Below, piece by piece: positions 34,584-47,411 of a stretch of 64,000 nucleotides of DNA. The DNA is from Aplidium turbinatum (lineage: Eukaryota > Chordata > Ascidiacea > Aplousobranchia > Polyclinidae): positions 17,713,235-17,777,234 of the forward strand of contig OU964923.1 in assembly GCA_918807975.1 (NCBI GenBank), read 5' to 3'. The position numbers and the translations under genes are program-made. Below the pieces are notes generated by a model that saw only the letters and a program-made list of their open reading frames with translations, did no database searches and was not told where the DNA came from. The first letter of the stretch is position 1; each line of letters begins with the position of its first letter.

Positions 34584-35413
34584 TTATGTGACACCGTCTT
34601 TAAACGAGTTCAGTGAGAAATTTGCAGCTGGCTTCTTTTCCCAACGGCATTTTTCCAAATTTAGTTTAATGGAAGTGCTTGCAATTCGAAGTCCATTTTC
34701 CAAGTGTTCGTCTGTCAGAACCGATCGATAGGGTGATGTCATGACGCCCATTTTAGAAAAAAATGTTCGCACAAATATGTTGAGCCAAAAAGAGCCATTT
34801 TTGAAGCCATGGATTTTTTTCAAATGTGGAAAGTCATCTTAGTTGAGATGTTTTCGGTAAAAATCGCCAAGATTCATTTCTAAATACTTTGCTTTCAAAT
34901 TCTTTTTTCTCTTGAAGATCAATAAGTTCAAGTTATATCTGCTGGTGCTTTGTCAATGTCCTTAAAACGATTTGAAGTCCTTGAAACGAGCCAAAAATTC
35001 ATACAATGTTTTCAAGTTGGTCTGCAAATTCAGTTTTCTTCTCAGGATGCATTCCATAGTCTCTCAAAGTTGGAAAGTGAAAAAGATTTCCTGTCTGTAG
35101 GCTACGTGAGCTTTTCAAAGTCGTAAATTGTTCATAATGCCTTTTATGTGACCATACATTTTTACTTTCCACAAATAATTAAATACAATGGATTAGCGGT
35201 GGCCGGTAGAAGATTTCTAAAATGGTTAACACGAAGGTGTGAAATCTACAATAATCCGCTCCACAACGAATTGTTCACACGTACCAGACTAAACTAAATT
35301 GTAAACACGTTGCGCGGGCCGGACACAATTCAGAATTGGCACATCTTCGCGAGCCGCACAATTTTTCTTCGCGGGCCGCATTTGGCCCGCGGGCCGCACG
35401 TTGCACACCCCTG
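34584..35413 (-). mobile_element. hAT (Charlie-like) fragment with right terminus
   Basis: The minus-strand frame 34823-34584 resembles the C-terminal end of SCAND3/GTF2IRD2-type hAT transposases (TSPYRSVLTDEHLENGLRIA). The right terminus, read on minus from 35413, is CAGGGGTGTGCAACGTGCGG followed by GGCCCGCGGGCC words, a classic hAT-Charlie end. I found no left terminus or 8-bp duplication, so the copy is truncated or interrupted. Confidence 0.6.
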
Positions 35414-36864
35414 CTCTAACCTATTTATGCAGCGATAAAGAACTGTTCAATGTTTTTCGGCCTCAGAGGAGGCTCGCACGACAACGACGAATGGACAATA
35501 AGCTGATTAAAGGAAGATGTAATCAAAGTTGCAGAAATAGCTGGAAAGTAGGCTACTCGCAAGCTTAAGTTGTTACGGTATAGGAATTATGAATTAAAAA
35601 AAAATATTTTTCTGGGGACGGAACGCTCCAACAACTCCGCTTTACCAGCTCAATCTTACAAACGAAATTTATTCTACTGTAGGCTAAGCTATGTTGCAAA
35701 GAATTCGCTAGCTGTGGGTGGTTTATTCACAAATGTATCAACAAACTCAGATATCATCGATAACTTTGAAGTCCTATAGAAATATCATTGTATGCAGGGG
35801 TGCATTCCTAAAATTTTTTTGGGGGGGCTTTAACACTTAGCTGTGTTGTTATAGACAAAGTATGTATAGGTAATCGGTGTAGGTTAGCCAACAATGTTTA
35901 CCTTTTTTAAAAGGAAACACTGTTCAGTACGTTTTTACTTCTGAACATCATGTCGAAAAACAACCCATGCTAAAACATAGCTTAAAGTACAGAAAAAGGT
36001 AGAATCAACAAAACGTGGTTGAATCCGATATAAAATTATAAGTTTGAAATTTGGCTTGGTTGCTACACTGCAATCTCCTTTGCTTTTTTTTACTGCGTAG
36101 GCCTACACTTGAAACTCGATTTGCATGAGCTAATTCCAATCTCTTAACTCAATTGTAAACTTATTTGTATGAGCCAATCCTAAGCACACTTGCAAAAACA
36201 TTGACTGCAATAGGAAAGTAAAGAAATGCAATTCTTGAAATGAGCGCTTGTGGTTGCAGATTTGCTATATAAGAACCAATAAGCTGCCAATGTGACAGTT
36301 ACACTAAAATCTCATTTAGTTATTAGCGAACAGTTTAAAAAACTCCAATTACAGCAAAAGCATATTCCAAGTTGGTGCAAACGAGATTACACAAAACAAA
36401 TAGCCTGTCTGCCAAATCTTTGGTTTTATGGGCTAAGTTAAAAGCACCACGACAGTCCTTGATTTTAGCCAGCAAACAGTTTTTGCAGAGATCTGAGTTC
36501 ATTCAATGTGGGCAGCTTAGAATGCTTAACTTGAATATCCACAGCCGACCGATGAGTCTGCAACCACTTCTGAGTTGCCGCAGTGCCATTCCATAAATGA
36601 GGAGGTGGTCCATTGATGCTGATGAACAACAATGCTGAAACAAGTGATATGGTCAGCCGTGATCGTAGCCGTGTGATGACCAAGTTCATTTGTGAAAATC
36701 CACGTTCGGCTTCAGCAGAACTTATAGCAATCATGTTTAGTACTACGTTCTTGAGCAACTTTATCGTATCTGGTATATGACAAGGATTGTCAACATACAA
36801 TCGAAAATCGGAGTGATGACATGAAATCTCTCTCTATTTTTCGTAATCTCTGCTCCCCTTCTTG

Positions 36865-37467
36865 CAGGCGCGGATTTATGGGGGGGGCCCAAGGGGCCCG
36901 GGCCCCCCCCGAAATTTTGTGAGAAATTATTGAATGGTTTGATATGCTTCTAAACAGCTGATATTAGTCTCACAGCGGACTTACAACCCCCCTTTGGCAC
37001 GCGTGTGAGGTCACGATATTGAGAATGATGCTTTCAGTCTCCATGTCTCTAAAACAAAGCTTGCCTAATTTTAAACGAAACTGCATTAAAAGAGCGAGTT
37101 TTGCCAATACCAAACATTCAAACATCTCAGCCAGGAATTACCAACAAGAAAACATAGAGACTTAGCTTTATTACCGAAAAAATGCCGAAGAAAACATGAT
37201 CTTATCCTTTTGTTATGCCACCGGACAGCACCATTTCACAGGAATATTTATACCCATATTTTTGTTGAAAATGCTCTCAGAATGCACCAAATTCAAAGTA
37301 ATTTTTCAAAATTTTCTGGGGAAGGCCCCCCAGACCCCCCGCCGCTGGCGTCAAATCCCCCAAATTCCTGGCTACGCTACTGGTTGTTCATATCTGTTTT
37401 TTCTTACTTTTTAATTCATTTTCAAATTTTCTGGCCCCCCCAAAAAAAACTCCTAGATCCGCGCCTG
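36865..37467. mobile_element. hAT MITE B inside A
   Basis: Ends CAGGCGCGGAT and its complement, each adjoining G/C runs, with an exact 8-bp duplication CCTTCTTG at 36857-36864 and 37468-37475. 603 bp and noncoding. Its inner part (about 36980-37382) is a partial copy, in opposite orientation, of the D element at 38640-39084, ending GGCTACGCTACTG. Confidence 0.85.
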
Positions 37468-37838
37468 CCTTCTTGCCATGGAACTTCGACTGCAGCAGGC
37501 CATAACTCTGGTACAATAATTTCCAAGCTCTTCACAGAATTTTCATTGTTGGTGTCCACCATCCTGCTTCCAATGTTGTCAACCAAAGCTTGAATAAACC
37601 GATTACGATCAAAAGAAGGGTAGTCTCTACGTCGAGCTTTGAACTGGTCCAATGTTGTGCCTTTAAAGGAGTAGTTTTTTGTAGCCTACTTCCGGGACTC
37701 AAGTTAACAACTTCATCAAACGAATACTTTCCTTCTTGACTAGCTTTTTTTATTTGAAGTAGAGAATTAACAGTCCATTTGACATGACGATTAGCTACTA
37801 CGAAGTTGATATTCCCAGTCTGGAGAGTTTCTGACAAA

Positions 37839-39507
37839 CAGGGCTGTAGCCAGACCGCAGAGCAAGGGGGGGCCAACTTTTTGTTAGGGGGGGCCAAGAA
37901 AATGTAAATGATTTTGGCATTTTAACCTTTTAAATACCGGTATCCACAAAAATTGCAATATATCAGATTAGTGTTAAGACCAACACTGGTCTCTTATTTT
38001 ATCCGCTAGTTAAATCACGGCAACCATATTACAATGACCAACATCACAGCAATTGTTGACTTGTTGTATAAATAGCGGTACTTGTTACGAAAAAAAACTT
38101 TAACTGGCTCGAAGAAGGTATAGTGCCGAGGATTTTGGTATATAGGCTATGATTACATTCCGCCTACACACCCGTGAGCTAGTCTATTGCAATTGCAGTC
38201 GCCGATGTTTGGATGCAAACCGTCTCACAAACAAGTCTAAATCGATAGATTTCGATACAGAATGTTCAAAGGCCATAAGCACCAGGTTTGCCTGTCTTGG
38301 TTGTAACATGCCATGTCTAGTGGGAGCGTCAACCCTTGTTAACACTGAGAATCCACACTCACAAACGGCAGTGCTAGATCCAAATGTAGCAATATCTGCT
38401 TCAAGGATGAACACTTCACAGATCAGAAAATTAGAAACAAATTTGATTTCCACTGATTGGATTTAAGAAAAAAAATGAACACTGCTTAAAAGATTACGGG
38501 TTTATATTTTGTATGTGTTGCCTTTAAAATCCACTCGCTTTACCACTGCACATTTTTGCAATTTATCACTGCACAAATTTGTTTTATCACTACACAAATT
38601 GGTTATCACTGATCCTTAGCATTTAGGTATGGTACTGAGCAGTAGCTTAGCCAGTAGCCTGATTTTGAAAGCGGAGGGGGGTTTGACACCCAGATGCGGG
38701 GGGTCTGGGGGGCTTCCCCCAGAAAAATTTGAAAAATTACTTTGAATTTGGTGCATTCTGAGAGCATTTTCAACAAAAATTTGGGCATGAATATTACTGT
38801 AAAATGGTGCTGTCCGGTGGCATAGCAAAAGGATAAGATCATGTTTTCTTCGGCATTTTTCGGTAAAAGCTAAGTTCTGTGTTTTCTTGTTGCTAATTCC
38901 TGGCTGAGATATTTGAATGTTTGGTATTGGAAAGACTCGCTCTTTTAATGCAGTTTCGTTTAAAATTAGGCTAACTTTGTTTTACAGACATAGAGACTGA
39001 AAGCACCATTCTCAATATTGTGACGTCAAACGCGTGCCAAAGGGGGGTTGTAACCCCCAAAACCCCCCTTTGGCTATGCCACTGGTACCGAGAATAGCGA
39101 CAACTGATATCAAATAGCCTAATTTGTACCGGTTTGTAGGCCTGCTGGAAAACCATTCCCTCTTTGTTAGGTTATTAGCCTAATCTTTCCCAAAAGATTT
39201 TTATTTTGCACAGTTTCTGACAATTTTTCTACCAACCTAACACGTGTTGGCCTTGGTTGAATTGAACATGTTGAGGTTGCCAAAGGAGGGGGTAGGGGGG
39301 GGGCGAAATTGTTTAATCATCTTAGCTGTTAACTAAACAAAACAATTGTAGTTAATTGGGCCTAGGTTGGAGCTCTGCAACGGGAAAGACGGTCAAAATC
39401 ATTATAATTGTAGCTGTTGCTCGATAATGTTGGGATTTTGCCAGGGGGGCGAAATTTTTTTCAGGGGGGGCGAGGCCCCCCCTGGCCCCCGGCTGGCTGC
39501 GGGCCTG
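37839..39507 (-). mobile_element. hAT element C inside A
   Basis: Ends CAGGGCTGTAGCCAGACCGC and CAGGCCCGCAGCCAGCC (mirrored) with an exact 8-bp duplication CTGACAAA at 37831-37838 and 39508-39515. The minus-strand frame 38453-38184 is a hAT dimerisation domain (STAVCECGFSVLTRVDAPTR, QANLVLMAFEHS) of the ZNF862/ZMYM type, different from that of A. The rest of the transposase is absent. Element D lies inside. Confidence 0.85.
38640..39084. mobile_element. hAT MITE D inside C
   Basis: Ends CAGTAGCTTAGCCAG and CAGTGGCATAGCCA (mirrored), with 8-bp flanks GTACTGAG and GTACCGAG (one mismatch). 445 bp, C/G-run rich and noncoding. The same family occurs in part inside B, and shares its end word (GGCGTAGCCAG type) with the element at 41178-46772. 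Confidence 0.8.
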
Positions 39508-39744
39508 CTGACAAAAGTGATAATTGGCGATTGCTATCAACTTATGTTCGTGTTTTTTGCAGTTCTGTTGTGGGAAAGCTGTTAAAGTGTTACTTGTACA
39601 GTCGAGAAGTTGTTGTTCAGCAAGAAAAGCTGAAAAATGGAAGCTTAAACGAGCCCCCCCTGAGCCCCCCCTACATCAAGCCTTTTCGTATTTCGGGGGG
39701 CTGAGCCCCCCGAGCCCCCCCAGGAATGCAACTCTGATTGTATG

Positions 39745-41169
39745 TCTGATGTGTAGGCTAGTTGTAAGCGTGTGGAACAAATTTAAACAAGTTGTACAAC
39801 AATGACATTTTAGATGAGTTGGTAGGCTACTTTTGAAAGAAAGCTACCCAGCAAACTTGAGCTGCAAACCGGAACGCATCACCCCATGATAACTATTCAA
39901 GGAAATCATTGATTGCAACTTTCGAAACACTTTTCCAAATATTTTTGTTGCTTTAAAAATTTGTTACCTAAACCAGCAGGCTACCTCCAGCGGTTGCGAG
40001 TTAAAAACGTGGTTTTAGCACATAGAAATTTGTAAGATTTGTTTACGCACCAGCACGACTTAAAACCGAGTGAACAGTTTAAGCATGTTGTGCATCAAAT
40101 TAGACCTTGCAAAATCTTTATTATTTGATGCTGGGAAAACTTTGCATGGCAAAAGGTTCGGAATGGATTGAATGCTTTGTTGAGCTATTTTCATTGCCCG
40201 CATTGTGTGTTAACAATTTTTCCTTTATCTACTGTTAGTTAGGCCTATACTAAAATTACCACCTATAGCAATTTCGATTCACAACATGACTGGAACCAAG
40301 TAGCCTACCAGCGCGACGCAGACTTGTCAAGGGAGGAGACGTTATCACCGACCCAAAAGAGGCTCTTGCAGGATTCCACACAACGAACAGACAAGAATTC
40401 ATCAGCAAACCTGCCCGCACTGCCTTAACACTAGAGAGTTTGAACAAACTATACTGCATTCTTTCGATATGGTGAATTTTTCTTGGAAGTGTCTTTATTG
40501 GGGGCCGGAAAATTGTTTTGGTACTGGACCTAAATTCTCATCTCAACGGCCGTGGCCAAAGGCACCATGTATGAGGTGTGCATGTGCACATCGTATAACT
40601 TTACCGCAGTTCTTTCTTAGAGAAAATATTGAGCAACAATGGCAATTTTGCTGCAAGTGTTGTAGTCGAGTGATTTTTGTTGATTTTCATAATTAATTAT
40701 TGAGAGAAGTTTTTTTATAAGTTATAGATATATAGGCCTAGGCTAGCCTACGTTGTTTAAAATCGAAACTTTAAAGGAATTTAATTTCCCGATGAGGAAA
40801 GTAGTCAAGTTCGGCTTAAGACACATGATGCAACGCATGATGCAAATTCGTTACTTGTGTTTTTGCTAAAAAATGTTTTTTTGGGGCCCACTTTTAGTAT
40901 TGTTTCCCGACCAGTCATGATTTTTCTCGGAGGCCCGGCTTGGCAGCAAAGATTTTTTGCATAGTCCTACGTTGTTTTGTTTTCTTCTTTATTCTCTGGC
41001 ATGTTTGTGGCAGCATAACTTAGTTAAATATGGTATATTTATTAACTATGGTGGCAGTAGACCTGACAAACATTGAATTACTGCAATCTGATACATAACA
41101 TAATGTAGATGAGTTAAATTTTTTTTTTTTTTTATGGAAGTTAGCTAGCCTACGATGATAGTATACTGG
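39745..41169. other. noncoding stretch
   Basis: No gene or bounded element is recognised; short open frames overlap on both strands. AT-rich with scattered TAGGCCTA words that are common throughout the window. Confidence 0.35.
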
Positions 41170-41590
41170 TACGGTAGCATAGGCGTAGCCAGGGGGGGCG
41201 AAAGGGGCAATGGCCCCTTCCAAATTCTAAAACTTTGGATTCTGAAGTTGAGCCCTTTGTTGAAAATATAATAAAATTTGTAGAAATTTATAACGTTTTC
41301 CAAGACTTCTGGCTATTAACACCCCCAAGGACTTGTTTTAGACACACAGAAAGACACCAACAAATTTTGCAAATCGCGCAAAGTTTACGCGATTTACATT
41401 TCTTTTAACTAATTTGTGGAAGCAATTTCAGAATGGCTTACTCTGTTGGGTTTTTGTGTAGTTATTGAGTTTATGTGTAGCTGAGTCTTTGGTGTTCTCT
41501 AATTTTAGCCGCAGTTTTTTTCCGTTCGTGTGTAAGAGCTACCTTTAATAAGTTAATAGCTGTTTATCTGCTAATAAATTTCACACAAAT

Positions 41591-41899
41591 TGTTATAGTC
41601 GTCATTTCATTTACGTTGAATATATGTAACTCGTGACCAGCGTCACTATACATAATCACCGTTCAGCGTTTTCTGGTACAGACGTTGGAGTTGATTACCA
41701 CCGCACTGCGCGTGTAATCAATTGAGCGTTCTGTACCACGTTCCTCAGTTGATTGTTTTGCGTTTCTTTCTTACTATATATTGCGTTGATTTTATACACT
41801 GAATGAGTAAGTAACAAGAGGTAAATGGTTTTCTCACTTGGTTGGCTATCGCTACAATTATTATTGTTTATTTTATTTTAAACGTCTGGAAATACAACA
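41591..41899 (+). repeat. Ty3 5' LTR
   Basis: Begins TGTTATAGTC and ends AATACAACA. It contains the likely start of the genomic transcript. The target duplication CAAAT precedes it at 41586-41590. Confidence 0.9.
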
Positions 41900-44800
41900 G
41901 ACATTTAACTGGCGTCGCCGGCAGGATCTTTACAGAATTTCTACAGGATTTAGAAACATGGAGAAACTGATCGAAGTCCTGCAACAACAAATTGCTAACC
42001 AAGAACGCCAGACGAAGGAGCAAATTGCCAGGCAAGAAGAACGTCACCAGGAACGTCAAGAAGAACAAGAAAGGCGCCACCAAGAACAACTACGAGAAAT
42101 ACGAGCCCAAACTGCGAGATCACAGCCAACAACAATACAACAACAGGTATCTTTACCTAAGTTCGTAGCGTTCGAAGCCACCACTGAACTGTGGGCAGAC
42201 TATTGGAAGAGGTTTAACACCTTTGTAGCAGCACATTCAGTCGCACAAGACAAAATGCCGCAGGTTTTTCTCACCAATCAATCACCTACAATCTACAAAA
42301 TGTTAACAAATTTGGCTGCGCAGGAGGCAAACCCAAAGAAAGTCAACGATCTCACCATGACGGAAATTACAAATTACATGGCTCAACAATTCGACCCAAA
42401 ACGCTTCATCGTGAGGGAGCGATTCCGTTTCTGGAGCGAAATGAAGCGCAAGCCCGGTGAAACAGCTCAAGAACTAGCCATCCGCATACGTCAGGCAGCT
42501 GCCACCTGTGACTTCTCGTCCATTTCAAATCCATTGGACGAAGCTTTACGTACTCGTTTTATTTGTTCAATAGGTAACGAGGCGGTGCTTAAGGCGTTAT
42601 TCAAAATCAGAGCTGATGAACTTACTTTCAAACGTGCGGTGGAGGTTGCATCAGAAACCGAAGAGGCAGCCAAGGTGGCCAAAGAAACTGTTTACGGCAC
42701 TCCACCAGCACCAGTTGCGAAAGTAAGGACCATCAGCAAACCTCCAAAAACTAGGCAACTTACAGGTACTTTCTTTACTTCTAAAAATAAAGAATGCTAT
42801 CGCTGTGGTAATTCCAACCACAACGCCAATGACTGTATGTTTAAGAAAGCCACTTGCCATTTCTGCAATATTATGGGACACTTACAGAGTGTTTGTCGAA
42901 AGAAAGCTAGACAGTTCAAACCTTCTAAGGTAAATTGCATCGAGGAAATTAACATGCTCTCTAGTTTTTGCAGAAAACCTCGACATTCAAAGTTGGAAGT
43001 ACCGATCTCCATTAATTCGGTAACCACGCACTTAGAACTGGACACTGCTACAAATGGAAATTTCCTTTCCAGCGACGTCTGGACTCGGGTAGGCGCACCT
43101 CAATTGCAAGCACCAGTGTCGCAGTTCCAATCTGCTACCAAGCATCTAGTACCAATCACGGGTTCTTTCACGGCCCAGGTAACTTGTACTTCCACGGGAA
43201 GGTCAGATAATATTTCTTTTGTAGTCACGACAGTCAAAGGACTAAGCTTGCTAGGTCGTGATGCAATCTCCTCTTTAGGGATTTCTATCGATAAATTCCT
43301 TCTGTCTAACTGTTCTACTTTACAGAGCATCCAGTCATGCGACAAGCCTGATAAGAGTTTGGAGAAGGCATGCTCCCTCTTATGTGACGAGTTCAAAGAT
43401 GTTTTTAAGCCTGAACTCGGGTGCTTACGAGATTATGAACTAGACATAGATTTTAAGTCTGATGCTAAACCTGTTTTTCTAAAACCTAGGCCTGTACCTT
43501 TCGCGCTAAAGGAGGACTTAGCACAAGCCTATGATTCGGGCATTGCACGTGGTGTATGGACACCAGTTCAGTTTTGCGATTGGGGCACACCGGTTGTTCC
43601 AGTCCGTAAGCCTTCAAACTCTTCAGGAGCGAAGGCCAAGTTACGCATTTGTGGCGATTATTCAGTCACGGTGAACCCTTCCCTGGAGACCCATCGTCAC
43701 CCGTTACCCTTACCAGAAGACTTAATGCAAAAGTTGGGTGGTGGGTACGGTTTCAGCAAGATAGACTTGGCTGATGCCTACAATCAGATTCGACTTGGTC
43801 CTGACAGTCGAAAACGACTCGCATTAAGCACTCACCGTGGCGTACTTTTACAAAATGTTTTACCTTTTGGCATATCTTCTGCTCCAGGTTATTTTCAGAA
43901 GATCATGGACGACCTTACAGCCGACCTTCCAGGGGTCGCAGTCTACCTAGACGACATTCTTGTCAGTGGCACTACTGCTGAGGAGCATCTCCAGAATCTT
44001 AGACGGCTCCTCGATCGACTTCACTCAAAAGGCCTGAGGTGTAGGAAAGACAAGTGTAAGTTTGCACAACCTCAGGTAGAGTATCTCGGACACATTTTGT
44101 CCAGGCAGGGCATCTCCAAAGGTCCCAAGGTAAACGCCGTACTGGAGATGTCTGCCCCCACTGACGTATCTTCTCTTCGTTCGTTTTTAGGTTCCTTACA
44201 ATTTTATTCGAAGTTTCTACCGTTGAACGCTTCTACTGTAGCAGAACCACTATACCATCTCACGAAAAAGGACATTCCTTGGAGATGGGGAAAACAAGAG
44301 GAAAACTCTTTTGCTCAGCTGAAGCATCATCTATCTACTGATGAGGTTCTTACACATTTCAATGCGTCACTTCCGGTAGGTATCGCATGTGATGCTTCTA
44401 GTGTCGGCATTGGTGCTACTTTGTTTCACCGTTACCCAGATGGCACAGAACGGCCTATAGCAAACGTTTCAAAAGTATTAACAGCCTCTCAGAGAAACTA
44501 TAGTCAAATTCAGAAAGAGGCTTTGTCGATAATTTTTGCGCTAAAGAAATTCTATCAATATCTTTTTGGTAGATCATTCATTTTGGTCACAGATCATAAA
44601 CCATTGCTTAGTCTTTTTGGCCCGACTAAATCGACACCTTCTTTGGCAGCAAATCGTTTGGCTCGTTGGGCACTCTTTTTGTCGCAATTTACATACACTA
44701 TTGAGTACAGGAAGACGAAGGATCATCAAAACGCTGATGCTTTGAGTCGCTTACCAGCAGGAGGGGATAAAGTCTTCGATGAAGAGGAAAGTGCGGATGA

Positions 44801-46187
44801 CATTGATATCGTCTGCGCTATCGATGCTTTAGATTTACAGGTCCAGACCCCAAATGCTGCCTCACTGCGTAAAGAATCTTCTAAAGATCCTACCATTTCC
44901 ACGGTAATGCGTTTCATTCATGAAGGATGGCCGGCCAAGTCTTCTCCACAAGACCCGGTCGAACCGTTTCGTAAGTACGCAGACTCTCTTTCTACTTGTT
45001 ACGGATGTCTACTTTACGGTTCCAGAGTGGTCATCCCGTCCAAACTTCGTCCTTCCGTCCTTCAATTGCTTCATGAAGGACATTTCGGCATTGAGAGAAT
45101 GAAGCAGTTGGCAAGAACGTCCGTCTACTGGCCAAACATTGACCGAGACATGCGGAACTTTGTCACAAGTGCAGTACCTGTGGCGAATATCAACCGCAAT
45201 CTAAAACCCAGGTCCAATCATGGACGGTTCCAGAAGCACCGTGGAGTCGCTTACACATAGATCATGCGGTAGAATTCATGGGTTACCATTGGTTACTCAG
45301 CATTGATGCTTTTTCTAAATACCCATGTATTCATGCTACTACTTCTTTATCTTCAACAGCTACTATCAACCTGCTAGAAGAAGATTTTGCTCATTTCGGC
45401 TATCCCCATACTATAGTTACCGATAATGCTACTACTTTTAAATCCACAGAATTTCAAACTTTCTGTAAGGAGAGGGGTATGGTACACATCACGGGTGCAC
45501 TTTACCATCCGGAAACCAATGGAGCGGCGGAGCGCCTCGTACGTACGTTCAAGCAAGCACTTCGCAAATCTTCCCTACCCCCGAAGCAGGCCGTCTTGGA
45601 ATTCCTACAGCAATATCGACGCACGCCCACTCCGAGTGGCTACTCTCCAAGCCAATTACTCAACAATCGTCAGATTCGAACCAAGATCGACACGCTTCTC
45701 CCTACACCGTCTCAAGTGGTACCCCGACAAAACCCTCACAACACCGACGCCTCCGAAGGTACCAAACGACATTTCAAACCGGGAGATCCCTGTTACGCGC
45801 TATCATTCACTCCACGACGGAGCCAGGATCCTCGTTGGGTTCCAGCCGAGGTGATTAAGCGACAGGGTAGCCGAATCTTCCTGGTACGTCTGCTGCCACA
45901 TGGTCCGACGTGGAGGCGCCATATGGACCAACTGCAACCTCGCTATGCATCATCGGAGGACCAGGAGCCGGGAGAAACTCCTGCACCAACAGTCGACTCC
46001 TCCGCTGTCTCCACCTCAGCTCGAACGGATTCGGACGACACACCGACTGTACCGGAATTCGGGCCACACAACCCACGAAGGTCGAGCCGTCGCCGCAGAC
46101 CTCCGGCCCGTTTCGGACTTTGAGTTTTATTGTTTAATTCGGTGTCTTGTTCATATTTTTCTTTGTGTATAAAAATTATCGGGGAGG

Positions 46188-46494
46188 TGTTATAGTCGTC
46201 ATTTCATTTACGTTGAATATATGTAACTCGTGACCAGCGTCACTACATAATCACCGTTCAGCGTTTTCTGGTACAGACGTTGGAGTTGATTACCACCGCA
46301 CTGCGCGTGTAATCAATTGAGCGTTCTGTACCACGTTCCTCAGTTGATTGTTTTGCGTTTCTTTCTTACTATATATTGCGTTGATTTTATACACTGAATG
46401 AGTAAGTAACAAGAGGTAAATGGTTTTCTCACTTGGTTGGCTATCGCTACAATTATTATTGTTTATTTTATTTTAAACGTCTGGAAATACAACA
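46188..46494 (+). repeat. Ty3 3' LTR
   Basis: A near-identical copy of the 5' LTR, preceded by the purine tract and followed by the second CAAAT at 46495-46499. Confidence 0.9.
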
Positions 46495-47003
46495 CAAATA
46501 TTACCCTAAAAGTGTTTCCAGAAAGCGCTATAGGCTAATCCATTATTTGAGTGCAATTTTGCAAAAATTTTCCGGGGGTGCATGCCCCCGGACCCCCAAG
46601 AATACGCGTGCCTTCGGCACGCTCTAACCCCCACCACTTTTATTGCTTCCCTTGCTCAACCCACCAGGATACGTCACTGCACATCAGGTGGCGATGGCTT
46701 AAATCAAACATTTTGTCGTCCTCTTCAAATATTTGGCCCCCCCCCCAAATTTTTCTTCTGGCTACGCCACTGTACGGTAGCCTACTGGTTATTCTTGTAT
46801 ACACTCAATGGGTTGACGAAATTTTGTCCTATTTAGCCTATGGGAGTTGCTGCCATTATGGAAAAATAGCCAAAACTCACTATTCCCAAGGGGGAATCAT
46901 GTTTTTTTTGGTGACTCCACATCATCAATAGAACCACTTGGCAAAGTTTCAACTTAATATTTTTTTTCCGGGTTTGACCAATTTTTAAGTTCAGCAACTG
47001 GAC

Positions 47004-47411
47004 AAATATGGCTGTGAATCCTGGACTATATGCCTGCAGATAGAAAAGATCAACAGTGCTAAAATTTGGTTCATAGGGAGAATGATGAGAATTAACTGGA
47101 TGGATAAGATCACTAACGAAGAAGTGTGGCGACGCTCTGGGACCTGGGTGTACACCTGGAGTCCTCATTACAACTATCAAAAAAGGCAAATGACGATTAT
47201 TGGGCATGTCTACCGCAAACGCAGAATTGAACACTCGGCAATGATGGGGCAACTTCCTGGTCAGAGGCACCGGGGGCATCCACGTTTGGAAATCTTCAAA
47301 AATTCTTCAACATGGACAAACCAAGATTTTGTAAACTTCATAAGAACTATGGACAATCGATCGTTATGCAGACTCACGGTAGCCGACGCCTTATTCAGGC
47401 ATGGCCGGTGA
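47004..47411 (+). mobile_element. LINE fragment, reverse transcriptase C-terminal region
   Basis: The frame from about 47004 reads YGCESWTICLQIEKINSAKI, then GRMMRINWMDKITNEEVWRR, then QMTIIGHVYRKRRIE and QLPGQRHRGHP. This is the segment downstream of the reverse transcriptase in many non-LTR elements (ESW..R..D.....E....RR.L.I.W.D..TNEEVL). It is followed by an AT-rich TGATAATGATGAAT tail. Most of the element is absent. RTE- or Jockey-like placement is tentative. Confidence 0.75.

Larger units (their letters stand above)
35795..39736 (-). mobile_element. hAT element A, host of three nested hAT elements
   Basis: Ends CAGGGGTGCATTCCT (left) and CAGAGTTGCATTCCT (right, mirrored), flanked by an exact 8-bp duplication ATTGTATG at 35787-35794 and 39737-39744. 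Minus-strand transposase remnants remain: 36800-36465 holds the hAT dimerisation domain (AISSAEAERGFSQMNLVITR, LLFISINGPP), and 37838-37480 holds an upstream part (NFVVANRHVKWTVNSLLQIK). The gene is interrupted by the B and C insertions. Subtracting these leaves about 1.65 kb, so the element was already deleted internally or decayed. Confidence 0.85.
41591..46494 (+). mobile_element. Ty3/Gypsy LTR retrotransposon, young, nearly whole
   Basis: LTRs at 41591-41899 and 46188-46494 (about 308 bp) are almost identical and flanked by the 5-bp duplication CAAAT, so insertion was recent. A primer-binding site beginning TGGCGTCGCCGGCAGGAT (41910) fits the 3' end of a tRNA-Ser, and a purine tract GGGGAGG (46181-46187) precedes the 3' LTR. 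The gag-pol frame probably starts at the ATG at 41958. Parts in order: coiled-coil gag, two CCHC knuckles (about 42795 and 42855), protease, reverse transcriptase with YLDDILVSG (about 43944), RNase H (ACDASSVG, VTDHKPLL), integrase HHCC zinc finger (about 45072), and, in a second open stretch 45278-46123, the integrase core (TDNATTF, HPETNGAAER). The tRNA-Ser primer and the absence of a chromodomain suggest the Mag side of the family. It looks nearly whole, with about one break. Confidence 0.93.
41178..46772. mobile_element. small hAT-like element hosting a Ty3 insertion
   Basis: Ends CATAGGCGTAGCCAGGGGGG (left) and CAGTGGCGTAGCCAG (right, mirrored), flanked by an exact 8-bp duplication TACGGTAG at 41170-41177 and 46773-46780. 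Removing the Ty3 element and its target duplication leaves about 686 bp of noncoding MITE. The MITE was therefore in place before the Ty3 element arrived. Confidence 0.85.

Noticed and set aside
40469-40696. Small Cys-rich protein gene
   Set aside because: Tested as a possible secreted or zinc-binding peptide: no signal peptide, no regular Cys spacing, no family match.
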